Shown: positions 1 through 6,403, counted from the first letter of the stretch. The stretch is DNA of 7,250 nt from JBEVNX01 sp040507895 (GCA_040507895.1 JBEVNX010000044.1:1-7250), one strand, 5' to 3'. A program made the numbers and translations. Notes: a model not told the origin generated them from the sequence alone.

Positions 1-404
1 CCCCAGTACGTCTCGGGCTGCGGGTGGACCTGGGGGTCGCCGTACACCTCGCTGGTCGAGGCGAGCAGGAACCGGGCGCGCTTGAACTTCGCAAGCCCGA
101 GCATGTGGTGCGTCCCGTACGAGCCCACCTTCAGCGTGTGCAGGGGCAGGCGGTTGTAGTCGATCGGGCTGGCCGGGCTGGCTAGGTGGAAAACGACGTC
201 CACCGGCTCCTCGAGGAAGAGCGGCTCGGTGAGGTCGTGGTTGATGAAGCGAAAGTCCGAGCCGTTCCCGATGTGCTGAATGTTCTCGAGCGACCCCGTG
301 TCGAGGTTGTCGATACAGATGACCCGACGTCCCTCCGCAAGAAGGAAGTCACATAGGTGCGAGCCGAGAAACCCGGCACCGCCTGTTACTACCGCAGTAA
401 ACAT
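1..404 (-). CDS. uxs: UDP-glucuronate decarboxylase (UDP-xylose synthase), N-terminal part, cut by window edge
   Basis: Extended short-chain dehydrogenase that would convert UDP-glucuronate to UDP-xylose in the cytosol, using bound NAD. The 134 residues visible begin with the Rossmann motif GGAGFLGSHL (residues 8-17) and an acidic residue, Asp32 in CIDNLDTG, suited to NAD ribose binding. HLASPASPIDY (73-83) and STSEVYGDP (116-124) followed by HPQPETYW are hallmarks that separate UXS from other sugar-nucleotide epimerases and dehydratases. The catalytic YxxxK lies beyond the left edge, so activity cannot be judged. The ATG at 404 is preceded by AGGGG with a 7-nt spacer, and the Rossmann fold begins immediately after it, as is usual for this family. 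The gene follows the SAF oxidoreductase gene after 165 bp, so it may have its own promoter. A dTDP-glucose 4,6-dehydratase is the main alternative but fits the SPASP and ETYW motifs less well. Confidence 0.88.
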   Translation of the reverse strand, partial: MFTAVVTGGAGFLGSHLCDFLLAEGRRVICIDNLDTGSLENIQHIGNGSDFRFINHDLTEPLFLEEPVDVVFHLASPASPIDYNRLPLHTLKVGSYGTHHMLGLAKFKRARFLLASTSEVYGDPQVHPQPETYW

Positions 405-569
405 GCCGCAACCCCTACCCAGATTCCCGGGGGATAGTGAGCCGCAGAGCCTACTTCGAAGCGCCGCAAATTTCTACTGAAAGATGGTGATTCTAGACAG
501 ACGTCTAGTCTGTGCTTGCGACAGATCGTACGCCGCGCTCGAGGTCGGTACCAAGCTACAACCACAGAA
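405..569 (-). other. 165-bp intergenic region with two overlapping small inverted repeats
   Basis: This is the longest gap in the window, between the stop of the SAF oxidoreductase and the start of the decarboxylase. It holds two overlapping inverted repeats: CTAGAC/GTCTAG at 493-508 (6-bp arms, 4-nt loop) and ACAGAC/GTCTGT at 497-513 (6-bp arms, 5-nt loop). They share bases, so only one hairpin can form at a time. No T-run follows on the minus strand, which argues against an intrinsic terminator. A TAGAAT hexamer at 490-495 (minus strand) resembles a -10 box, but no good -35 box sits at the right distance. I see no small gene here. Confidence 0.4.
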
Positions 570-1895
570 TCACGCTGCCGCCTGGAGGCGCTCCTCGAGC
601 CACGTTTCGCCGGCGAAGTGCCGGTACTGCTCGGCGCGCAGCCGATCGGCCACGCGGCCTCCCGGAAGAGCGACGTCGTCGTAGGTCACGACCTCGTCCT
701 TGGGAACGTCGCGAAGCAGCCGGCAGCCCTCGACGAGGCCCTCGGGGAGATATCGGCCAGCATTCATCTCCTCGGTATTCGCTGCCTCCCCGTAGGTCAT
801 GAACATCCCGTACTCGTCGAGCGTCTCGCCGGTGCGGAGATCGCGCTTCGCGACGGCGCACACCTCCACGCTGGGTCCTCTGAGGGGCGGTGCAAGGTTG
901 TCCCCGAAGAGCACGACCCGCGCGATGGCAGTCGGCGCCTCGAAGTGGGGCAGGTGATACGGCACCCAGAACGGATAGAGGGGCCCGTCACCCATCTTGT
1001 AGAGGCTGAGGTAGTGGCGTTGCTTCGGATCCTCGTGCTCGGCCAGGCAGAAGATCTTCACGGACGAAGGGCCGACCGTGTAGTCGACGATCGACCCGAG
1101 CGCCCGAACCTCGTCGACGTCGTACAGCGAGGGGAGCTCGAGCGGCGAGCCGTCGAACGGCCTGCCGCGGGACATCCCCCGTTGGAGCACCTTGGCGCCC
1201 GTCGCGTTGGCCACGATCGTCTGCTCGAAGCTGATCTTCGAGCCGTCCGCGAACGAGGTGACCATCGCGGGGTTCTGACCCCACTTCTCCGCGAAGTCCT
1301 TCTGCGTCTCCGGCGTGCGGTACGGGTCCTGAAGGCCTTTGACGTTTCCCATCACTCTCGGCTCGAGCCCGAGGCCCCGCACCCAGCGATAGAGGTTCAT
1401 CTGCAGCCCCGGCTCGTCTCCGTCGCAGGCGGAGAACTCGACCCCGTGCTTGCGCGCATGGGTGTGGAGAATCGGCCCGAGGGTTCCGTCGAGCTCCGCG
1501 TTCATCGCGACGAAGTGCTTGCCGTGCTCGAACGCCTCGAGCGCGGTCCTTGCACCGAGCTCGACAGATCCGGTGACGTCCATGATCGCGTCGATCTGCT
1601 CCGACCGGCAGAGGAGCAGCGCGTCCTCGGTGACGACGGACCGTCCCGCCCTCACCGCGTCTTCGAAGTCGTCGAGGTTCGCCACCTCGACGGCGTCGTC
1701 GTCGCCGGCGTAGCCGAACACGGCGAGCGCCTTCTCGGGACGTCGGCCGTAGATCGCAACGATCTCCATTCCCGGGACGCTGTTGCGGACCTGGTTCGCG
1801 AGGCCCTGAGCCATGAATCCGGCACCCAGCATTCCGACCCGGATAGGCCGGCCTTCTTCTTCGCGGGCGCGCAGCGCCCGGTCGACGATGATCAT
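570..1895 (-). CDS. Homoserine-dehydrogenase-like NAD(P)-dependent oxidoreductase with C-terminal SAF domain
   Basis: A 441-residue cytosolic protein. The N-terminal Rossmann fold carries GAGFMAQG (24-31), the dinucleotide-binding glycine motif, in the context seen in homoserine-dehydrogenase-like and Gfo/Idh/MocA-like enzymes. The middle part has conserved-looking blocks (MNAELDGTLGP 131-141, DGDEPGLQMNLYRW 158-171). Residues about 344-412 look like a SAF (beta-clip, antifreeze-like) domain, with paired AKRDLRTGETLDEYG (349-363) and LLRDVPKDEVVTYDDV (393-408) segments like those at the end of sialic acid synthases. The exact reaction is unknown; reduction or oxidation of a sugar or sugar-nucleotide is inferred from the neighbourhood, and a true homoserine dehydrogenase is unlikely. 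The ATG at 1895 overlaps the epimerase stop as TGATG and has GGGAG 7 nt upstream, implying coupled translation. The frame stays open upstream to 2321, but that part only reads the epimerase gene out of frame. Confidence 0.82.
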   Translation of the reverse strand: MIIVDRALRAREEEGRPIRVGMLGAGFMAQGLANQVRNSVPGMEIVAIYGRRPEKALAVFGYAGDDDAVEVANLDDFEDAVRAGRSVVTEDALLLCRSEQIDAIMDVTGSVELGARTALEAFEHGKHFVAMNAELDGTLGPILHTHARKHGVEFSACDGDEPGLQMNLYRWVRGLGLEPRVMGNVKGLQDPYRTPETQKDFAEKWGQNPAMVTSFADGSKISFEQTIVANATGAKVLQRGMSRGRPFDGSPLELPSLYDVDEVRALGSIVDYTVGPSSVKIFCLAEHEDPKQRHYLSLYKMGDGPLYPFWVPYHLPHFEAPTAIARVVLFGDNLAPPLRGPSVEVCAVAKRDLRTGETLDEYGMFMTYGEAANTEEMNAGRYLPEGLVEGCRLLRDVPKDEVVTYDDVALPGGRVADRLRAEQYRHFAGETWLEERLQAAA

Positions 1896-2488
1896 CAGAC
1901 CGCTCCCGCCGGCTCGCGGTCGAGATCCACGACCATTCTCCGTCGAACTTCGGACTCCACGTCGGCGAGCAGTGGCCAGGCCGCATCCTTCTCGGAGATC
2001 TCGCTGACGGGAAGGGGCCATGTGAGCCCCAGGGCCGGATCGTCGTACCGAAGCCCACCCTCGGCGCCCGGGGTGTAGAACTCGCCGACCTGATAGCTGG
2101 TCTCCGTGTCGTCTTCGAGAGCCTGGTAGCCGTGTGCGAAGCGCTCCGGGATGTAGATCGCGCGATGGTTGTCCGCGGTCAGCTCGACCGAGATGTGCTC
2201 GAGAAACGTCGGGCTCTCGGGGCGCAGATCGACGATGATGTCGAGAACGGCTCCACGTGTGCAGCGGACGACTTTCGTTTCTGCCGCCGGTGGGTACTGG
2301 AAATGCATTCCGCGCAAGCAACCCCGCCGCCGGTTGAAGCCGATGTTCGCCTGCGCGATGACCGCTTTGAGCCCGTGGTCGCTGAACTCGTTCTGGCAGA
2401 ACGCGCGGGCGAAGAATCCACGATTGTCCTCCCGGCGTTCGAGATCGATGACGAACGCCCCGCGCAGCTTGGTCTCGGTAAAGAGCAC
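1895..2488 (-). CDS. rfbC: dTDP-4-dehydrorhamnose 3,5-epimerase family protein (RmlC/RfbC-like)
   Basis: A 197-residue cupin-fold epimerase, slightly longer than typical RmlC (about 180-185). Characteristic features in order: FTETKLRGAFVID (3-15), EDNRGFFARAFC (20-31), QANIGFNRRRGCLRGMHFQ (46-64) with His62 at the place of the catalytic base, RFAHGYQ (116-122), SYQVGEFYTP (131-140) with the active-site tyrosine region, and GLRYDDPALGLTWP (145-158). RmlC epimerizes C3 and C5 of dTDP-4-keto-6-deoxyglucose. Here no rmlA, rmlB or rmlD is visible, whereas a cytidylyltransferase is, so the substrate could instead be a CDP- or other NDP-4-keto sugar. The GTG start at 2488 is chosen because AAAGGAG lies 7 nt upstream and the family's usual N-terminus starts there; an in-frame ATG at 2578 would add 30 unconserved-looking residues and overlap the preceding gene. 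The stop overlaps the next start as TGATG. Confidence 0.88.
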   Translation of the reverse strand: MLFTETKLRGAFVIDLERREDNRGFFARAFCQNEFSDHGLKAVIAQANIGFNRRRGCLRGMHFQYPPAAETKVVRCTRGAVLDIIVDLRPESPTFLEHISVELTADNHRAIYIPERFAHGYQALEDDTETSYQVGEFYTPGAEGGLRYDDPALGLTWPLPVSEISEKDAAWPLLADVESEVRRRMVVDLDREPAGAV

Positions 2489-2495
2489 CCGATAG

Positions 2496-2502
2496 CTCCT
2501 TT
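2496..2502 (-). promoter_or_regulatory. Strong Shine-Dalgarno that sets the GTG start of the epimerase gene
   Basis: On the minus strand AAAGGAG lies 7 nt before the GTG at 2488, the best ribosome-binding site in the window. It decides the start of the RmlC-like gene over the ATG at 2578. The gap between the upstream glycosyltransferase stop (2541) and this GTG is 52 bp. Confidence 0.75.
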
Positions 2503-2540
2503 CGTTAAAGACTGTTCCGAGGATAGCCCGTGGCCGGGTC

Positions 2541-3752
2541 TCAGCCCACGCGGCGCCGGCTCGCTGAGCCAAGACCACCCGAAAGGGCAGGTCGGCGGTC
2601 AGGCTGCGCCATCCGTCTCCGGCGCTCGAGAGCTAGCCCACAGCCCTCGACGAATCCATCCGCACCCCGCTCGAACGAGCAAGACGCCAGGGTCTCGGTC
2701 GAGCGCCTGACCGCACCGATGCGCTGCTCGTCTGTCCACTCGGCGACCGAGCGCATTGCTCGAGCGGTTTCCTCCGCCGAGCCGGCCGGAACGACGTACC
2801 CGTTGACGCCCGGATCGATGAGGTCGTCGGCCGCTCCGACCTGATCCGTGGCGATCACGGGCCGGCCGTGGGCGAGTCCCTCGTGGACGACGAGACCCCA
2901 GGCCTCGTACAGCGACGGGACGACGAGCACGTCGGACTCGCGGTAGAGGTCGCCGAGGTCCTCGCCGGCGACGTGCCCGACGAGCCGAATACGGCGGTCC
3001 CGAGCCGCAGCCGCGGAGACGGCCTCGTCGAGCGGGCCGTCTCCGGCGATCCAGAGCTCGCCTCCCTCGAATCGTGCAAAGGCTTCGAGCAGGACATCGA
3101 GGCCCTTGCGCTCGATGAGTCGGCCGACGAAGAGGAATCGCGTGTCCCGCCCACTGCGCATCGACTCGGGGGTCGGCGGGCGATCCGGGGCGAGCGCGGT
3201 GATCGGGGCGACCACCATCCGCGCGGGATCGACCCCCATGGCGGCCAAATCGCGTACCTGGCGCGTTCCGTACGGGAGGCACGCATCTGCCGTGCGCATG
3301 AAGTACTTCACCCAGGGGTCGGCGAGACGCCGAGGCCACGTGGGGTGCGGACGGGTGAAACTCCCCCACCAGGGAACGAAGGCCCACCCTCGTCGGCGGC
3401 GTGCCGCCAGCGTCGCGATGTTGGCGGGCGACGACCAGATTCCGCCGCCGCCGGCCACGACGACGTCGGGAGCGAAGGCGCTCAGGGGACGAAGCGGTCG
3501 TCTCGGGACGTACAGATAGGTGTCGTACCTCGTCCTGAAGCCCGAGCCTCTCGCGAGCCAGGCGAGATCGAGCGTCCACGAATCGAGGAGGACGTGGGCA
3601 AACGGGAGATCGGCTTCGGGATCCCAATGGCGATCGCGTTCCATGGGCGTCTCCGAGACCACGAGGAGCTCGCATTCCTCTCGGTTCGCCAACCGTTCGA
3701 AGAGCGGCTTCGTGTAGGGCGCGACCATGTTGACGATGACTGCGATCCGCAT
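2541..3752 (-). CDS. GT4-family glycosyltransferase (copy A)
   Basis: A 403-residue GT-B fold, retaining glycosyltransferase, likely acting at the inner face of the membrane and adding one sugar to a lipid-linked oligosaccharide. The N-terminal domain starts with MRIAVIVNMVAPYTKPLFERL; the C-terminal nucleotide-sugar-binding domain shows FLFVGRLIERKGLDVLLEAF (206-225), ELWIAGDGPL (232-241) and the E-x7-E motif EAWGLVVHE (Glu283, Glu291), followed by ATDQVGAADDLI. Donor and acceptor cannot be told from sequence. An upstream ATG at 3809 overlaps the GT2 stop as ATGA and would add 19 residues, but it lacks a ribosome-binding site; the ATG at 3752 has GCAGG 5 nt upstream and gives the usual family N-terminus, so it is preferred, with moderate certainty. 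The last 25 or so residues are Arg/Ser/Gly-rich and unlike a folded domain. It is a close paralogue of the gene at 6429-7250. Confidence 0.9.
   Translation of the reverse strand: MRIAVIVNMVAPYTKPLFERLANREECELLVVSETPMERDRHWDPEADLPFAHVLLDSWTLDLAWLARGSGFRTRYDTYLYVPRRPLRPLSAFAPDVVVAGGGGIWSSPANIATLAARRRRGWAFVPWWGSFTRPHPTWPRRLADPWVKYFMRTADACLPYGTRQVRDLAAMGVDPARMVVAPITALAPDRPPTPESMRSGRDTRFLFVGRLIERKGLDVLLEAFARFEGGELWIAGDGPLDEAVSAAAARDRRIRLVGHVAGEDLGDLYRESDVLVVPSLYEAWGLVVHEGLAHGRPVIATDQVGAADDLIDPGVNGYVVPAGSAEETARAMRSVAEWTDEQRIGAVRRSTETLASCSFERGADGFVEGCGLALERRRRMAQPDRRPALSGGLGSASRRRVG
2586..3407 (-). repeat. Diverged direct repeat, copy A (inside GT4 copy A)
   Basis: This stretch aligns without gaps to 6429-7250 at a constant offset of 3843 bp, in the same orientation. 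By hand count the encoded proteins agree at about 148 of 268 residues. At DNA level there are perfect blocks of 17 nt (2815-2831 with 6658-6674) and 23 nt (2878-2900 with 6721-6743). The pattern is that of an old gene duplication. The right edge of the window cuts copy B, so the true repeat is probably longer. Confidence 0.7.
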
Positions 3753-3757
3753 GGGCA

Positions 3758-3762
3758 CCTGC
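3758..3762 (-). promoter_or_regulatory. Ribosome-binding site supporting the 3752 start of GT4 copy A
   Basis: Minus-strand GCAGG lies 5 nt before the ATG at 3752, whereas the alternative ATG at 3809 has no purine-rich stretch before it. The alternative start could still be used by ribosomes that end translation of the GT2 gene at the ATGA overlap (3806-3809). Confidence 0.45.
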
Positions 3763-3805
3763 TCGGTCTCTCGGACTCTGTCCGACGTTGTCCGAGCGAC
3801 TGTCT

Positions 3806-4900
3806 TCATGGACGGTCACGGGCGCCGAGCCAGTGGCGAAGCGCGCGCGGATTCATCTTCTGGCTGCTCTTGGCGACGCGCCGCTTACGCATGGTCTCGG
3901 GCAGAAGCTTGATCGTCATCGGAATCGCGACGAGCGACTTCGGCGCGAAGAATAGGCGATGCGCGACGATCATCGCCTCACGCGCGACGATGAACGGGAA
4001 GTCGCGGACGAAGTTGAAGCCATCCTCGTTCTTCAGCAGCATGAGCCACTGGTTCTTCATGGCGTTGATGCGGACGGGCTGGGACTTCTCCAGCTCCGTC
4101 TGGTGGAAGGTCCGGATCGCAGACAGGTATCCGCTCGACCCGAGCCCGCGCGTGGTTCGGCCATGGTGGGCGACTGCCGTCGGTGCATACCAGCACTCCC
4201 ACCCGGCCAGGTGTAGGCGCCACGAGACGTCGTGATCCTCCTTGTGCGCGAAGAAGTTCTCGTCGAGGTACTCCCCGTTGACGCTGATCGCCTCGAGCGC
4301 CCGGCGACGAATCACCGGGGCGGCGCCGTCGATCCCGAAGACCTCGATCGCCTCGTCGAACTGGCCCACGTCTCGTTCTCCTTCACCACGCGGCATGAAG
4401 CGCCGCTGTCGAGTCAGGACCAGGCCGGCGGTGTCGATGATGTCCGTCGGGCGCTCGTGCTCGAGGTCGTAGCGAAGGAGCTTGCCGATGGCTGCGCCGG
4501 CGGCGGGGTGTGCCTGAAAGAACGACAAGATCTCGGCGAGGTACGTCGGAGTGGGGAAGAGATCGGCGTTGCACAACATGACGAACTCGCCCGATGTTTC
4601 GCGGATCCCGCGATTCACGGCTCGGGCGAATCCCGCCTCCCATCCCATCTGGACCACTCGGACCCTGCTCTCGTCCCGGTGGTCTCCGAGCGCGGCGCCG
4701 ACGTCCTGAGACGGGTCGTTGTTGAGGACGACGATCTCGACCTCGTCCGGCGGGTTCGCGAGAAACGTCGGCACCGATCTGCGCAGGAGGTCGGCGTCCT
4801 TGTACGTGGGAATCAGGACGCTCACCCTTGGGCGGCGGCCGGCCGGAGGGGCCGAACGCGATGGTTCTTGGGTCTCGGCCTGCCGCCTCGCCCTGCTCAC
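3806..4900 (-). CDS. GT2-family glycosyltransferase, rhamnosyltransferase-like
   Basis: A 364-residue GT-A fold, inverting glycosyltransferase. After a 25-residue Arg/Pro/Ser-rich lead come VSVLIPTY (26-33), VVLNNDPS (57-64), GFARAVNRGIRET (90-102) and the metal-binding DxD counterpart CNADLFPTP (110-118). FGIDGAAPVIRRRALEAI (188-205) and GEYLDENFFAHKEDHDVSWR (209-228) hold the ED pair (Glu221, Asp222) that supplies the catalytic base, followed by LHLAGWECWYAP; this arrangement is that of WbbL-type rhamnosyltransferases. Residues about 301-334 are hydrophobic or amphipathic and may hold the enzyme to the membrane, but there is no clear transmembrane helix. The donor may be dTDP-rhamnose or another deoxy sugar made by this locus. 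The GTG at 4900 overlaps the deacetylase stop as GTGA and has GGAAGG 7 nt upstream, so the start is well supported. Confidence 0.88.
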   Translation of the reverse strand: MSRARRQAETQEPSRSAPPAGRRPRVSVLIPTYKDADLLRRSVPTFLANPPDEVEIVVLNNDPSQDVGAALGDHRDESRVRVVQMGWEAGFARAVNRGIRETSGEFVMLCNADLFPTPTYLAEILSFFQAHPAAGAAIGKLLRYDLEHERPTDIIDTAGLVLTRQRRFMPRGEGERDVGQFDEAIEVFGIDGAAPVIRRRALEAISVNGEYLDENFFAHKEDHDVSWRLHLAGWECWYAPTAVAHHGRTTRGLGSSGYLSAIRTFHQTELEKSQPVRINAMKNQWLMLLKNEDGFNFVRDFPFIVAREAMIVAHRLFFAPKSLVAIPMTIKLLPETMRKRRVAKSSQKMNPRALRHWLGARDRP

Positions 4901-5547
4901 AGGACGACCTTCCGTCCGTAGAAGGCCTCTGCGTATCGGTCAGGAGCATTCGACTCCATGCCGCGAAGCCGGAGGATGCTCAGGAAGAGATCCTCCGTGA
5001 ACCACCTCCGATCCCGCTGGGTTTGGAAGTACGTGAGCAGGTTCTCGACCTTCCGCTTGGCAAGCCCATCGTCGAGATGGACGAAGACGTTGGGGGCGCC
5101 CAGGTCGCCGTCGTACTTGGGAACCTCGTACTCGAGGATGAAATGGTCGCGGAACGTGTTCCAGGTGAGCTCCGATGCGAGTCGGTGATCCTGGTGCCGA
5201 TCGTCGCCGTAGTGCGTGAGGATCAGATCGGGGGCGATGACAGGTTTCAGGTCCTCGAAGAACTGCTTGACGTCTCCTCCGCTGTACGGAAGGAAGCCGT
5301 CTCGAAAGTCCCCGACGAGGATCTGCTGCCGCTGGCTCCCGTGGAGAAAGGCCTCGGCGCTTGCGTGCACCTCGTCTGCCCGCTCGCCGTGGGCGCTCAG
5401 GACGACCCAGCAGACCTCGACGCTTGGATGGGTCGCGATCAGCCGAAGGATCGTCCCTCCGCAGCCGATCTCGATGTCATCCGCGTGGCAGCCAATTGCG
5501 AGGATGCGGAGGGGTGACGGGATCTGGCTCAGCTCGAGCCCGATCAC
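4897..5547 (-). CDS. PIG-L/LmbE-family deacetylase
   Basis: A 216-residue zinc-dependent deacetylase of the fold shared by PIG-L, MshB and BshB, which remove an N-acetyl group from a GlcNAc-type sugar. The first beta strand (LRILAIGC) leads into HADDIEIGCGGT (21-32): His21 and Asp24 match zinc ligands and Asp23 the general base. GDDRHQDHRLASE (114-126) holds the third ligand, His121. The family's usual HPDD reads HADD here. The C-terminal part (LLTYFQTQRDRRWFTEDLFLSI) is also typical. The GTG at 5547 overlaps the cytidylyltransferase stop as GTGA, just 14 residues before the first strand. The frame stays open upstream to 5805, but that part is Arg-rich out-of-frame reading of the cytidylyltransferase gene. 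No signal peptide is seen, so it should act in the cytosol on a nucleotide-linked or lipid-linked amino sugar; the substrate is not known. Confidence 0.87.
   Translation of the reverse strand: MIGLELSQIPSPLRILAIGCHADDIEIGCGGTILRLIATHPSVEVCWVVLSAHGERADEVHASAEAFLHGSQRQQILVGDFRDGFLPYSGGDVKQFFEDLKPVIAPDLILTHYGDDRHQDHRLASELTWNTFRDHFILEYEVPKYDGDLGAPNVFVHLDDGLAKRKVENLLTYFQTQRDRRWFTEDLFLSILRLRGMESNAPDRYAEAFYGRKVVL
4908..4913 (-). promoter_or_regulatory. Shine-Dalgarno for the GTG start of the GT2 gene
   Basis: Minus-strand GGAAGG lies 7 nt before the GTG at 4900, inside the end of the deacetylase gene. With the 4-bp GTGA overlap, it fixes this start. Confidence 0.65.
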
Positions 5548-6359
5548 GGCCAAGCCGTTCCGGTGGTCTCGTCGCCGTCGGGAGCCGTCCAGACCTCCCA
5601 CGGAGGCCGACCTGACGCCGCGAGCGATTCGAGGTTGTGCTTGTCTTTCAGCGTGTCCATCGGCGCCCAGAATCCTTCGTACGGATAGGCGATCAGCTCC
5701 TCGTCGTCGATCAGCCGCTGGAACGGCTCCTCGACCAGCTCCTCGCCCTCGTGGATGTGCTCGAAGATCTCGGGCCGGAAGATGAAGAAGCCGCCGTTGA
5801 TCCACATGTCGGCCCGCGTCACGTCTTCGAGTCCGCGGACGATCGCTTCATCCGACAGCCGCACGGTGTGGAACGAGTAGCTCTTCGGGCGTACGCAGAG
5901 GAAGGCGGCCGTCTTTCCGCGCTCGTGAAAGTTGGCGACCATCCGCGAGAGCGGCGCGTCCGTGACGGCGTCCCCGTAGCTGGCGAGAAAGATCTCCTCG
6001 CCGCGCAGGTGGTCCTGCACCGCCTTGAGGCGCTGGCCGACGTTGCTCTGCAGGCCGGTGTTGACGAAGGTAATGCGCCAGTCTCGGATGTCGCTGGCGA
6101 GAAGCTCCACGTGCGCTCCGCCCTGCGAGAGGACGAAATCGTTCGCGAGTGCCTCGTTGTAGTTCAGGAAGTACTCCTTGATCACGTCGCCCTTGTGGCC
6201 CAGGCAGATGACGAAATCGTCGTGCCCGAAATGCGCGTAGTACTTCATGATGTGGAGCAGGATGGGCCGGTTGGCGATCGGCACCATCGGCTTGGGGATG
6301 CTCGGCGCGGCCTCCTGAATGCGGAGTCCGAGCCCACCGCAGAAGAGAACGACCTTCAT
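5544..6359 (-). CDS. rfbF: Glucose-1-phosphate cytidylyltransferase
   Basis: A 271-residue nucleotidyltransferase that would join CTP and alpha-D-glucose 1-phosphate to give CDP-glucose and pyrophosphate, the first step toward CDP-deoxy and CDP-branched sugars. It shows the nucleotide-binding loop CGGLGLRIQE (7-16), IPKPMVPI (21-28) with the conserved Lys23, the RfbF-type stretch RPILLHIMKYYAHFG (31-45) and FVICLGHKGDVIKEYF (49-64), FVNTGLQSNVGQRLKAV (98-114), SYGDAVTD (127-134) with Asp130 as metal ligand, WINGGFFIFRPEIF (186-199) and GFWAPMDTLKDK (229-240). These match cytidylyltransferases better than RmlA or GalU. The length fits the family (about 257), with a short extra tail after residue 250. 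The loop reads GLRIQE where most members have GTRLxEE. The ATG at 6359 has AGG 5 nt upstream. The stop overlaps the deacetylase start as GTGA. No CDP-glucose 4,6-dehydratase lies nearby in the window. Confidence 0.9.
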   Translation of the reverse strand: MKVVLFCGGLGLRIQEAAPSIPKPMVPIANRPILLHIMKYYAHFGHDDFVICLGHKGDVIKEYFLNYNEALANDFVLSQGGAHVELLASDIRDWRITFVNTGLQSNVGQRLKAVQDHLRGEEIFLASYGDAVTDAPLSRMVANFHERGKTAAFLCVRPKSYSFHTVRLSDEAIVRGLEDVTRADMWINGGFFIFRPEIFEHIHEGEELVEEPFQRLIDDEELIAYPYEGFWAPMDTLKDKHNLESLAASGRPPWEVWTAPDGDETTGTAWP

Positions 6360-6368
6360 GCGAGCCTA

Positions 6369-6397
6369 AAAATAGTCGCGAAATCCCTCGATGTCAT
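6369..6397 (-). promoter_or_regulatory. Possible sigma-70-type promoter before the cytidylyltransferase gene
   Basis: On the minus strand ATGACA (6397-6392, 5 of 6 matches to TTGACA) is followed after exactly 17 bp by TATTTT (6374-6369, 4 of 6 matches to TATAAT). The -10 box ends only 9 bp before the ATG at 6359, so a transcript starting here would have almost no leader. This could be chance, because the gap is AT-richer than its surroundings. Confidence 0.25.
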
Positions 6398-6403
6398 CGA
6401 GGG
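6385..6403. repeat. 19-bp perfect palindrome in the gap before the cytidylyltransferase gene
   Basis: Nine-base arms CCCTCGATG and CATCGAGGG flank a single central base. It lies in the 69-bp gap between GT4 copy B and the cytidylyltransferase gene. It could be an operator for a dimeric regulator, since it covers the possible -35 box. Alternatively it could be an RNA hairpin (7-bp stem, 5-nt loop); on the minus strand a run of five T follows, but 12 nt after the stem, which is too far for a standard intrinsic terminator. Confidence 0.55.

Noticed and set aside
516..2078. A 520-codon open frame on the plus strand
   Set aside because: It lies opposite the SAF oxidoreductase and part of the epimerase. 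Its protein is Arg/Glu/Leu-rich with no recognisable motif, while the minus strand encodes clear families. Long antisense frames are expected in high-GC genes.
1896..2321. N-terminal extension of the SAF oxidoreductase to an ATG at 2321
   Set aside because: The added 142 residues read the epimerase gene out of frame. The real start at 1895 has a ribosome-binding site and starts directly before the Rossmann fold.
2868..4235. A 455-codon open frame on the plus strand
   Set aside because: It runs antisense across the GT4 copy A and GT2 genes, including their overlap, and has no domain signature. It is a by-product of codon bias.
5548..5805. N-terminal extension of the deacetylase to an ATG at 5805
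   Set aside because: The extra 86 residues are Arg-rich and lie inside the cytidylyltransferase gene in another frame. The GTG at 5547 fits the family length.
6360..6403. Intrinsic terminator after GT4 copy B
   Set aside because: The hairpin is good, but the five-T run starts 12 nt after the stem and directly precedes the next gene, which does not fit a standard terminator.
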